From: Patescibacteria group bacterium
Lineage (GTDB): Bacteria > Patescibacteriota > Minisyncoccia > Phycocordibacterales > JACZSL01
Direction: 5' to 3'
Assembly: GCA_022561335.1 (NCBI GenBank)
Contig: JADFRL010000003.1
Span: 1-53,003 of the forward strand
Length of the DNA: 53,003 bases
The first letter of the stretch is position 1; each line of letters opens with the position of its first letter. Shown in pieces: positions 8,001 to 15,955 of this stretch. The notes beneath the pieces were generated by a model. That model did no database searches. It saw nothing but the letters and a program-made list of their open reading frames with translations, and was not told where the DNA came from. Made by a program: the position numbers and the translations under genes.

Positions 8001-8036
8001 AAAAAAACACTCGGCCGAGAGCGCAGTACGGCCGAG
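8001..8036 (-). terminator. rho-independent terminator of the 8106-8519 gene
   Basis: On the minus strand CTCGGCCG and CGGCCGAG form an 8-bp GC-rich stem with an 11-nt loop (8010-8036), followed by TG and seven T (8001-8007). Confidence 0.8.
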
Positions 8037-8105
8037 CGTGAGCTTCCCTGAGGGAATATAAAATTTTGTTGCTTTTAAACTGCGGTGCTTTGGAACCAGA
8101 ACACG

Positions 8106-8519
8106 CTAGTGTACGCGTATTTCTTCTTCCGCGTCCTGACTTCGATAGAACTGCGGCAAGGGGTGTCTTACCGAGAGGCATTTGCATAGCTCCAGGTATC
8201 CCTTTCTCGCCATGCAGGTGTGTATGCCGAGTATGTTCTTGATATTCCTCTGAAGGACTCCGCCTCGTTCGCCGAGTCTCTCCAAAGATTTCACTCGTGG
8301 GCACGGAAGAATGATGCACAACCGTCCATCTGCAGTCCCACGGCTAATCGTCAATCTCCCGCCGTATTTGGTTTGAAGATTTTCCAGATCAGCGTAATTG
8401 ACCCTGTTCTCGGCCGGTATCGATGCGCCGACAAAAAACAGGATGGACAAATCCTTGGGTTTAATTGCGAGCGTTATTACGGCCGCATCGTTTTCAAGGT
8501 TTAACTTTTGTCCATGCAT
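8106..8519 (-). CDS. hypothetical 137-residue protein, monocistronic
   Basis: The protein starts MHGQKLNLENDAAVITLAIK; AGGGGG lies about 7 nt upstream of this ATG, which decides the start over a longer in-frame ATG at 8633 that would include the promoter. A patterned beta-like N-terminal half is followed by a basic region (RVKSLERLGERGG) and a C-terminal part with two Cys (HTCMARKGYLELCKC). I recognise no family. It has its own near-consensus promoter (8565-8593) and a strong terminator (8001-8036), so it is a complete single-gene unit, possibly acquired or accessory. Confidence 0.55.
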   Translation of the reverse strand: MHGQKLNLENDAAVITLAIKPKDLSILFFVGASIPAENRVNYADLENLQTKYGGRLTISRGTADGRLCIILPCPRVKSLERLGERGGVLQRNIKNILGIHTCMARKGYLELCKCLSVRHPLPQFYRSQDAEEEIRVH

Positions 8520-8564
8520 GTCGAATCCCCCTATTTCCAAAACGTGAAGAGCGCTCCATTTTAG

Positions 8565-8593
8565 AATATATAATTTAATAATTTTTTTGTCAA
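8565..8593 (-). promoter_or_regulatory. sigma70-type promoter for the 8106-8519 gene
   Basis: TTGACA (8588-8593), 17-nt A/T-rich spacer, TATATT (8565-8570) on the minus strand. The start would lie near 8558, giving a leader of about 40 nt with the AGGGGG site. Confidence 0.65.
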
Positions 8594-8696
8594 ATAATAG
8601 GGGTGTCCTAGGATAGAGATTCTCCAATCCCACAGCACACCTCGCGGGCTCGGTAGCTGTAGGGCAAGCCTTTTGAGTATATAAAATAGAAGACGA

Positions 8697-9152
8697 TTAA
8701 ACGGAGAGGAGACCTTCAACTATTTTCTTAACCAGAGCTCCGTCGGCGTTCCCTTTCAATTCTTTCATGACGGCACCCACAAGCAAACCTGACTTAGATT
8801 TATCGGTAATTTCTAACTCACTTTTCTTTGCGCGAGCCACTTTTTCAATTTCTAGAGCGCTCATAGCTTCTGGCAGATAAACCTTCAACATTTCCAATTC
8901 CTGCTGTTCTTTTTGTGCCAGTTCAGGCCGTCCGCCTTTATTAAATTGCTCAATGGATTCCTTTCTCTGCTTGACGGCGCGTTTAATAACGGCTATAGCC
9001 TCCTCGTCAGAGAGCATTCCGTCAGGCTTCCGCCCGCGAGCTATCACTTCATTAGTAAAAGAGGCTAAGAGTCCTCTAAGTACTGACAGGCGAAGCTCAT
9101 CCCTTTCGCGCAGAGCTCCTTTGATCTCTTCTTTTATTTGCCGGTGTAACAT
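8697..9152 (-). CDS. yqeY: YqeY/GatB-like protein
   Basis: The 151-residue helical protein matches the YqeY family: MLHRQIKEEIKGALRERDELRLSVLRGLLAS, then DEEAIAVIKRAVKQRKESIEQF and a C-terminal GAVMKELKGNADGALVKKIVEG. The C-terminal part resembles the tail domain of GatB amidotransferase, suggesting tRNA binding. The true role is not settled in the family. Length is normal (about 150). It is divergent from the P-type ATPase gene. Confidence 0.88.
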   Translation of the reverse strand: MLHRQIKEEIKGALRERDELRLSVLRGLLASFTNEVIARGRKPDGMLSDEEAIAVIKRAVKQRKESIEQFNKGGRPELAQKEQQELEMLKVYLPEAMSALEIEKVARAKKSELEITDKSKSGLLVGAVMKELKGNADGALVKKIVEGLLSV

Positions 9153-9238
9153 GCTGCTCTTTCCAATATCTAATATGCGCCTAATGCTAACAGAATGCTG
9201 ACTAAATTCAATACGGAGTCTGTTATACTAAAGGCACA

Positions 9239-11926
9239 ATGAAGTCCAGAAGACAACTTCCATGGTCTAACATAAGCGTTGCTCGCTTGACCTTGGAGTT
9301 TAATACCAATCTAGAAACAGGCCTTACCCCTTCCCGGATTCCGGAGCTAAGGGAAAGATACGGACCCAATAAACTTCAGGCTGAAAAAGAAATAGGCATT
9401 TTTGAAAAAATACTGAAGCAGTTTAAAAGTCCGCTTGTTTTTATCTTGCTTGCGGCAGGCTTTGTTACACTTATTCTGCAGGTGTTTATTGATTCGGCGG
9501 TTATTTTTATTGCGGTTTTCATAAATGTCGTCGTCGGAGTGTTTCAAGAGGAACGCGCATCGAAAGCTTTTGAAAAGCTAGAGGCATCTCAGGAGAAAAA
9601 TGCCGTAGTGATCCGGGCCGGAAAGAAAATTATTATTCCCGCAGAGGAATTGGTGCCCGGTGATCTTGTGGTTATTGAAAGCGGCTATAGTGTGCCTGCA
9701 GACATTCGGGTTGTTTCAGAAAGAGGTCTTACTATTAATGAAGCGGCATTGACAGGAGAATGGGTGGCAGTAGCAAAAGATATTAAATTGCCTCGCGACA
9801 GTGCTCCTATTACAGAGCAATTTAATATGGCGTGGATGGGCACCATGGTTGCTTCTGGGTATGGAAGGGGGGTCGTTGTTGCCATAGGAGAAAATACACA
9901 GGTTGGAATTATTGCAAAACATCTTGGACGAGTGGAGGAAAGGGCTACGCCGCTGCAGCAAAGCATAAAAAAACTTGCACGATTTCTCATGTACATGCTG
10001 GGTGTCTCAATTCTTTTTATTTTTACTCTTGGACTCTATCGAGGCGAGGCTATAGGAAATCTGCTCCTGACTTCGATCGCGATTGCGGTTGCTACCATTC
10101 CAGAAGGGCTGCCTGCCGCTGTTTCTATTGTTCTTGCGCTTGGCATGGAGAGTATTCTCAAAAAAGGAGGGCTGGTGCGTAATTTATTGGCGGCCGAAAC
10201 ACTTGGCGCCACAACCATAATTCTTACTGATAAAACAGGAACACTAACAGTAGGCAAGATGAAGCTGGTAGAACTTCATTCACTTGCTTCACTGAAATCG
10301 AAGATTAGCAAGGAACTTGGGGAAATTCCTGATGACCATGAACTTCTAAAAGCGGCTGTGCTGTCATCTTCGGCTTTTATTGAAGAAGGGGAAGATGCCC
10401 CTAAGAAACTTACGGTTCATGGAAGCCCTATTGAAAAATCTATCGTGCTTGAGGGTCTCGAACGCGGTATCTCCCAGATCGAGTTAAGGGAGAAAAATAA
10501 GCGCATTGATTATGTCCACTTTGAATCAAGCAGACGCTTCGGGGCCTCACTCAACGAAATGCCAAGAGGAAAATATAAGCGGTTGTACTTAAAGGGTGCT
10601 CCGGAGACACTTCTTGAAAATTCAACACATGTCCTTTACTTAGGAAGAAAGATAAGGATGACTGACGAAAAAAGGGAAATGTTTAATATAGCGCAACAGC
10701 ATCGCAGTCAAGAGGGTATGCGTCTTATAGGGGTAGCCTACAGAGATGTTCACTGGGAAACACTTCCGATTGCCAGTGACGAGGAGGAGTGTAAAAAAAT
10801 AGCTGAGGGACTCACCTTCATGGGGCTCATTGCCTTTAGTGATCCTCCTCGCGAGGACGTGGGGCAAGCTATTGCGACCGTCAAGCGGGCAGGCGCACGA
10901 GTGATAATGCTTACGGGGGACAATCCAGAGACAGCCAGAAAAATAGCTCGTGACGTAGGAATTGCCGGGGAGTTTGATAGCGTTCTATTAGGAGAAGATA
11001 TAGAGCATTACGATGATGAGGCTCTCTTTGAAGCTATTAAAACAACCCCTGTCTTTGCGCGTGTTCTTCCACAGCAGAAACTTCGTATCGTTCGTGTTTT
11101 GAAAAATAAAGATGAAGTGGTGGCTATGACAGGAGACGGTATCAATGATGCTCCGGCGCTTAGGGCTGCCGACATTGGCGTCGCGGTCGGAAGCGGAACT
11201 GAAGTGGCCAAAGAAGCGGCCGACATAGTGCTTCTTAACAACAGCTTTTCAATTATAGTTGATGCTATCCGTGAAGGAAGGAAAATTATAGACAACTTAA
11301 AAAAAATTGTTGCGTATCTGCTCTCAACGAGTTTTAGCGAAATATTCATCATAGGCGGGGCGCTTATTGCAGGAGTCCCGCTTCCCTTACTGCCGTCTCA
11401 GATTTTGTGGGCAAATATTATAGGAGAAGGTTTTATGAGTTTTGCGTTTGCGTTTGAAAAACCCGAGGAGGGGATTATGAAGCGCGACCCTCGCTCAAGT
11501 GCAGCAAAAAATATTCTTACACGGGAGTTGAAGTTTCTTATTATAATAATTTCTGCTATTACAGGAATATTTCTTACCGGTCTTTACTTCGTTCTTTTAA
11601 AACGGGAACTTCCCATAGAGGAAATTCGGACTATTATGTTTGCGGCACTTTCACTGAGTTCAATCTTTTTTGCGTTTTCTCTTAAGAGTTTTCATAAGCC
11701 CGTGTGGCGAGTACAATTTTTCAGCAATTGGTATCTTATTTTTGCACTGGCAGTAAGCGTTCTCCTTCTATTTTCAGCTCTTACTCTAGCTCCTCTTCAG
11801 CTTCTTCTCACGCTGACCCCGCTTTCTAATCTTCAGTTTCTGCTGCTCCTCGGCATAGGACTTTTCAATTTACTGGTCATTGAGCTCGTCAAATATTTCC
11901 TTTTTGAGCGGGAGCTCAAAAAGTGA
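9239..11926 (+). CDS. P-type cation-transporting ATPase (P2A-like)
   Basis: An 895-residue pump with a cation ATPase N-terminal region, an actuator domain, the phosphorylation motif DKTGTLT (about 331), the nucleotide motif KGAPE, MLTGDNPETARK and MTGDGINDAP (about 630). PEGLP in M4 (about 288) and LWANIIGEG in M6 (about 723-731) match the Ca2+-ATPase branch. Two deviations: the actuator loop is TGEW instead of TGES (about 172-175), and the M6 Asp that binds Ca2+ in SERCA is Glu. So the ion may be Ca2+, but other cations are possible. ATG 9239; rmuC follows after 14 nt. Confidence 0.88.
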   Translation: MKSRRQLPWSNISVARLTLEFNTNLETGLTPSRIPELRERYGPNKLQAEKEIGIFEKILKQFKSPLVFILLAAGFVTLILQVFIDSAVIFIAVFINVVVGVFQEERASKAFEKLEASQEKNAVVIRAGKKIIIPAEELVPGDLVVIESGYSVPADIRVVSERGLTINEAALTGEWVAVAKDIKLPRDSAPITEQFNMAWMGTMVASGYGRGVVVAIGENTQVGIIAKHLGRVEERATPLQQSIKKLARFLMYMLGVSILFIFTLGLYRGEAIGNLLLTSIAIAVATIPEGLPAAVSIVLALGMESILKKGGLVRNLLAAETLGATTIILTDKTGTLTVGKMKLVELHSLASLKSKISKELGEIPDDHELLKAAVLSSSAFIEEGEDAPKKLTVHGSPIEKSIVLEGLERGISQIELREKNKRIDYVHFESSRRFGASLNEMPRGKYKRLYLKGAPETLLENSTHVLYLGRKIRMTDEKREMFNIAQQHRSQEGMRLIGVAYRDVHWETLPIASDEEECKKIAEGLTFMGLIAFSDPPREDVGQAIATVKRAGARVIMLTGDNPETARKIARDVGIAGEFDSVLLGEDIEHYDDEALFEAIKTTPVFARVLPQQKLRIVRVLKNKDEVVAMTGDGINDAPALRAADIGVAVGSGTEVAKEAADIVLLNNSFSIIVDAIREGRKIIDNLKKIVAYLLSTSFSEIFIIGGALIAGVPLPLLPSQILWANIIGEGFMSFAFAFEKPEEGIMKRDPRSSAAKNILTRELKFLIIIISAITGIFLTGLYFVLLKRELPIEEIRTIMFAALSLSSIFFAFSLKSFHKPVWRVQFFSNWYLIFALAVSVLLLFSALTLAPLQLLLTLTPLSNLQFLLLLGIGLFNLLVIELVKYFLFERELKK

Positions 11927-11940
11927 TAGACTGGTAGTCA

Positions 11941-12990
11941 ATGGAATCAGCGATAATTGTGTTGCTTATAATTTTGGTTGCTTCAAATGGAATTTTGCTG
12001 TGGCTGCTTATTCGAAAGGGAAAATCGAAGGAGGATTCACAAGGCTTTATGATGCTTCAGAATCAAGTGCAGGAGCTTAATCGTACCTTAGATACAAAAC
12101 TCGGGGAGAGCTCAAAACAAATGAGCGAGTCGGTTAAAGCGCAATTAGGAGAGTCCGCTAAAATTGTGCGTGAGGTAACCAAAGGGCTTACAAAACTCGG
12201 TGAGACCAACAAAAAGGTAATTTCATTTGCCGACCAGTTGCAGCATTTGCAGGATATCTTACATAACCCGAAACAGCGTGGAGTGCTAGGTGAATATTTT
12301 CTTGAAACCGTACTGCAAGATGTGCTCCCGGAAGGGATATATAAAACACAATACGAATTTAAAAATGGAGAAAAGGTTGATGCTGTCGTGTTTATAAAAA
12401 ACCAAATAGTTCCGATAGATGCTAAATTTTCACTTGAAAACTATAATCGCATGGTTGAACAGCGTAACTCTGCCGAACGTGAGCGGCTTGAGAAACAATT
12501 TGTAAATGACTTAAAGTTAAGAATAAAAGAGACCTCGAAATATATAAGGCCTCAAGAAGGGACAACAGATTTTGCCTTCATGTTTATACCATCTGAGGGA
12601 ATTTATTATGATCTTCTCTCAAATAAAGTAGGTTATATTAAGGGACAGGAGGATAACCTTATTCAACGGGCAATTAAAGAATATAAAGTTATTATTGTTT
12701 CTCCGACTACATTTTATGCCTACTTACAGACAGTGATGCAGGGATTGAGGGGTCTTCAGATTGAGGAGAAGGCTCAGCACATCATGAAGCGAGTAGAGCA
12801 GCTCGGACGCCACATAGGCAGCTATGAAGAGTTCATGAAGAAACTCGGTATCTCGCTCGGGACTACAGTAGGTCACTACAATACTGCTCATAAAGAACTC
12901 GGTAAGATTGATAAGGATGTACTGCGTATCACAAGTAAATCTATTAGGATAGAACCGCTTGCGCTTAATCGACCCGACAAAGATGAATAG
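11941..12990 (+). CDS. rmuC: DNA recombination protein RmuC
   Basis: One N-terminal membrane helix (about 5-22) is followed by a Gln/Ser/Lys-rich coiled coil and the RmuC nuclease-like domain (about 95-310). Family features are NPKQRGVLGEYFLETVLQD, FKNGEKVDAVVFIKNQIVPIDAKFS and FMFIPSEGIYYDLL; the D...DAK arrangement resembles PD-(D/E)XK nuclease cores. RmuC limits DNA inversions at repeats in E. coli. It is shorter than the E. coli protein (349 versus about 475), as in many small genomes. Probably cotranscribed with the ATPase. Confidence 0.92.
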   Translation: MESAIIVLLIILVASNGILLWLLIRKGKSKEDSQGFMMLQNQVQELNRTLDTKLGESSKQMSESVKAQLGESAKIVREVTKGLTKLGETNKKVISFADQLQHLQDILHNPKQRGVLGEYFLETVLQDVLPEGIYKTQYEFKNGEKVDAVVFIKNQIVPIDAKFSLENYNRMVEQRNSAERERLEKQFVNDLKLRIKETSKYIRPQEGTTDFAFMFIPSEGIYYDLLSNKVGYIKGQEDNLIQRAIKEYKVIIVSPTTFYAYLQTVMQGLRGLQIEEKAQHIMKRVEQLGRHIGSYEEFMKKLGISLGTTVGHYNTAHKELGKIDKDVLRITSKSIRIEPLALNRPDKDE

Positions 12991-13040
12991 GACACCTTGA
13001 TTTTTTAAGAAGAATCAGTACTATATGAACACACTTTAAT

Positions 13041-13424
13041 ATGGCAGTAGAAAAGAAAGCAGAAAATAAATCTGTACCTGCAAAGAAACCCGTAAAGCAA
13101 AATATGGAGGAGTTTGCTGTTATCCAAACAGGAGGAAAGCAATACAAGGTCTCCGTTGGAGATGATTTAAGAATAGAAAAACTTGCCGGTGTTTTTAAGG
13201 AGGGCGATAAGATTACCTTTGATAAGGTGCTCCTCGTCGATAATGGTAAAGATACGACTATCGGTGTCCCCTATATAGAGCGGGCAAAAGTACGGGCGAC
13301 ACTTAAAGAGATAGGGCGCAGCAAAAAGATATCTGTCATTCGATTCAAGTCAAAGAGCCGCTACTTTAAAAAGAAAGGACATAGACAGCCCTTTTTCAAA
13401 GTAAAAATAGAATCAATCAAATAA
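13041..13424 (+). CDS. rplU: 50S ribosomal protein L21 with an N-terminal extension
   Basis: The L21 core FAVIQTGGKQYKVSVGDDLR starts only at about residue 25; residues 1-24 form a Lys/Ala/Pro-rich tail (KKAENKSVPAKKPVKQN) not found in typical 103-residue L21. C-terminal RYFKKKGHRQPFFKVKI is the rRNA-binding signature. In most bacteria rplU and rpmA are adjacent; here rpmA lies 7 kb away on the other strand. An internal ATG at the start of MEEFAVIQ would remove the tail, but no better ribosome site is seen there. A strong terminator follows. Confidence 0.95.
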   Translation: MAVEKKAENKSVPAKKPVKQNMEEFAVIQTGGKQYKVSVGDDLRIEKLAGVFKEGDKITFDKVLLVDNGKDTTIGVPYIERAKVRATLKEIGRSKKISVIRFKSKSRYFKKKGHRQPFFKVKIESIK

Positions 13425-13431
13425 ATCTTAC

Positions 13432-13460
13432 AACCCCCAAGGTTTAACCTTGGGGGTTTA
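13432..13460 (+). terminator. rplU terminator
   Basis: AACCCCCAAGGTT (13432-13444) and AACCTTGGGGGTT (13446-13458) give a 13-bp perfect inverted repeat seven nt after the rplU stop; the tail is TTTA. Confidence 0.8.
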
Positions 13461-13506
13461 GAGAAGTAAACAGTGGTAGGGCTCGGTAATAGGTAGCTTT
13501 TTTAAA

Positions 13507-13565
13507 GTTCATATGAACGCATTACAATAACGTTATTAATCAGGTGATTAATAACGTTATTGTAA
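13507..13565. promoter_or_regulatory. two palindromes between convergent rplU and recR
   Basis: GTTCATATGAAC (13507-13518) is a perfect 12-nt palindrome. Beside it, two 21-nt arms beginning TTACAATAACGTTATTAATC (13522-13542 and 13545-13565) form an almost gapless inverted repeat, each arm holding the self-palindrome ATAACGTTAT. No T-tract follows. It could be a cruciform, a protein-binding site or a terminator for recR. Confidence 0.5.
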
Positions 13566-13620
13566 AATCTAGACAGATGTTTGATGCATTGTATCATTGA
13601 AAATTGAGAATAGAAAATTA

Positions 13621-14229
13621 TTAATGCCTGTTTTGGAGGGCATTTTTTATTGTGTCCATGTCTGAGTACTCGAGTTCACTTCCTGTTGAGAGACCCCGTC
13701 CTAATTCTGAAATTTTAGGAACATTTTTTAGGTCGAGTTTTTTAATGAATTCTCGGACGAACTTGCTGGTATTGTCTCCATCGGGAGTCGCAGAGAGAGC
13801 GAGGATAATTTCTTTGAAACGACTGCTCTTTAGCCGTTTTGACAACCTCCTCGTATGAATTATCTCCTCTGGATTCTTTTCTAAAAGAGGAACGACTCCT
13901 CCAAGCACAAAATAATGACCTTTATATACATTACTGCGTTCAATATTGTCGAGATCAACATCCTTCTCAACAATCAAGAGAATATCCTCACTTCGGTTTC
14001 GACTGCTGCAGATATCGCATACAATTACATCGGCGCCGTCCAGCGTAAAAAATCGATGACAGAGTGTACATTCTGACACCTCACTTCCTAAATCTTTCAG
14101 TAGTTTTGCCAACTCAGCGTGGAAACTTTTAGGCTGTGTGAGCAGGAAATAGACGAATCGCTTTGATTGTCTCGGTCCTATTCCGGGGAAGCGAGAAAAA
14201 TATTCTTCCAACTTGTTTATACTATTCAC
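13621..14229 (-). CDS. recR: recombination mediator protein RecR
   Basis: RecR works with RecO/RecF to load RecA at gaps. The 202-residue protein shows the N-terminal helix-hairpin-helix (RFPGIGPRQSKRFVYFLL), a Cys4 zinc finger (CTLCHRF ... CDICSS), a Toprim domain (ILLIVEKDVDLDNIE, ILALSATPDGDNTS) and the C-terminal Walker-like GRGLSTGSELEYSD. Length is normal. It is convergent with rplU. Confidence 0.96.
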   Translation of the reverse strand: MNSINKLEEYFSRFPGIGPRQSKRFVYFLLTQPKSFHAELAKLLKDLGSEVSECTLCHRFFTLDGADVIVCDICSSRNRSEDILLIVEKDVDLDNIERSNVYKGHYFVLGGVVPLLEKNPEEIIHTRRLSKRLKSSRFKEIILALSATPDGDNTSKFVREFIKKLDLKNVPKISELGRGLSTGSELEYSDMDTIKNALQNRH

Positions 14230-14475
14230 CCCGTTAGAGGCCCGCCTGCCATCGCTTCAAAGCAATAAAGGTGAGCGTTGTTACTTTTGATAATGTTTTT
14301 TTGTGTTCATATGCTGCATTCAGTCGGCTCGGGCTTTGGCGGGCAGGTAGAGGATGTTTATATTTCCGTATCTGAGTTATAACTGATAAGAATTTTCGAC
14401 TTTGTTTGTGATTTTGTAGCTGTTGTAATTTCATGACGCTTTAATCTCTAGCAGGGTCCGTACTGACGCCATGGA
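14230..14475. repeat. spacer with CCTGCC...GGCAGG repeat pair
   Basis: CCCGCCTGCCATCGCTTC begins near 14240 and GGCTCGGGCTTTGGCGGGC follows near 14328. The same end motifs with about 95 nt between them occur near 3770-3870, though the interior is different. The remaining bases up to the dnaB stop show no gene. Confidence 0.5.
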
Positions 14476-15873
14476 TTAATAAGGGGCATCTTCCCCTGTT
14501 TCTACTGTCTGTTCAAAATCTTTAATGCCACCCTTTTCGATGCTCAGAAATGTTGTACGTTTTGCATCAAAGTAGAGTTCCACTTTTCCCGTGGGGCCAT
14601 TGCGATGCTTCTCAATGAGAATTTCAGCAATATTGGGCTTTTCAGAATTTTCATTATATTTGTCGTCACGATGAATAAACATCACGACGTCTGCATCTTG
14701 TTCGATGGACCCTGAATCCCGCAGATCAGACAGACGCGGTCTGCCGCGCCGTTGTTCGACGGCCCTCGAAAGCTGAGAAAGAGCGAGAACGGGTACATCA
14801 AGCTCACGAGCCATGGTTTTAAGTGAACGTGAAATCTCTGTTATTTGTTGATACTGCGAATCAGCAATACGACTCGTTGACGGCAGCATAAGCTGCAAAT
14901 AGTCAACAATAATGAGACCAAGTCCATGTTCATGTTTAAGCCGTCGTGCCACTGAACGCATTTTTAATATGTTGTTTGCCGGCTGGTCATCGATATAGAT
15001 TGGTGCCGATGAGAGGACATCAAGGGCATCACGTATCTTATTAAATTCTTCATCAGCCCTCAACTTACCGGTTCTAAGCTTCCACGCATCAACGCGTGAT
15101 TGCGCTGCCAGCATTCTATCCACGAGTTGCTGGGAGCTCATTTCAAGAGAAAAGATTCCGACCGGAGTTCCATATTGAGTTGCTGCTTGCCGTGCTATAT
15201 CAAGGGCGAGAGCTGTTTTCCCCATTGAGGGACGAGCGGCAAGAATTATAAGGTCAGATTTTTGAAACCCTGCGAGCATATTATCGAGTCCTTCAAATCC
15301 TGAACGAACACCTCGCAGTTCGCCATCAGATTTAGTGAGGCGATCAAGGCGTTCCCACGCTTCACCGAGGGACTGCCTAATAGGGGTAAATTTGTTGAGT
15401 GTAGGAGAGGCCGTTATCTCATATAATTTTTTTTCTGCTTGATCCAAAATCTCTTCAAGATCTTGGCTGTCATCATAGCCAAGATCTGATATATGTTCAG
15501 CAGCTGCGATTAGATTTCGCATCATCGACTTTTTTTGAACAATTTTTGCGTAGTGCTTGATATTGGAAGCCGAAGGCACCCCATTTACAAGTTCTGCAAG
15601 ATAACTGCCACCTCCTACTTGATCGAGCCGCTTTTTGTCTTTTAACTTAGTTGAGAGTGAAAGCAGGTCAATCGGTTCATTTTTTGTATACAGGTCAAGC
15701 ATTGACTCTAGAATCATGCGATGCTTCTCTACATAAAAAGATGCAGTTGAGACAATATCAATGACTTCGTTTAGTGCTTCTGGTTTGAGCATAATTGAAC
15801 CTAAGAGTGCTTTCTCGGATTCGATCTCCTGTGGAGGAACTTTATATGTGTGAGTCTTAGCTTTTTCGTTCAT
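14476..15873 (-). CDS. dnaB: replicative DNA helicase DnaB
   Basis: DnaB unwinds DNA at the replication fork as a hexamer and recruits primase. The N-terminal domain begins near PPQEIESEKALLGSIMLKPE; the RecA-like domain carries Walker A ARPSMGKTALAL (about 213-224), Walker B LIIVDYLQLM, and LSQLSRAVEQR followed by LSDLRDSGSIEQDAD. 465 residues is a normal length. No intein is present. It is minus strand, with cysS about 80 nt upstream. Confidence 0.97.
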   Translation of the reverse strand: MNEKAKTHTYKVPPQEIESEKALLGSIMLKPEALNEVIDIVSTASFYVEKHRMILESMLDLYTKNEPIDLLSLSTKLKDKKRLDQVGGGSYLAELVNGVPSASNIKHYAKIVQKKSMMRNLIAAAEHISDLGYDDSQDLEEILDQAEKKLYEITASPTLNKFTPIRQSLGEAWERLDRLTKSDGELRGVRSGFEGLDNMLAGFQKSDLIILAARPSMGKTALALDIARQAATQYGTPVGIFSLEMSSQQLVDRMLAAQSRVDAWKLRTGKLRADEEFNKIRDALDVLSSAPIYIDDQPANNILKMRSVARRLKHEHGLGLIIVDYLQLMLPSTSRIADSQYQQITEISRSLKTMARELDVPVLALSQLSRAVEQRRGRPRLSDLRDSGSIEQDADVVMFIHRDDKYNENSEKPNIAEILIEKHRNGPTGKVELYFDAKRTTFLSIEKGGIKDFEQTVETGEDAPY

Positions 15874-15955
15874 AGTGCTTATGTTAGCACATCGAAGAGT
15901 CTCCTCAAGAAAGAGTCATCTTTAAAAGCTGTGCTTAAACTGTGGGAAGCGGCAC

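Noticed and set aside
8220-8504. 94-codon open frame on the plus strand
   Set aside because: It is opposite the minus-strand gene that has a promoter, ribosome site and terminator; composition and start context are poor.
9199-9230. Promoter of the P-type ATPase (TATACT at 9224-9229)
   Set aside because: The -10 is good but no -35 fits at 16-18 nt; not enough to list.
14234-14434. 66-codon frame upstream of recR
   Set aside because: It runs through the CCTGCC/GGCAGG repeat spacer and has no family pattern.
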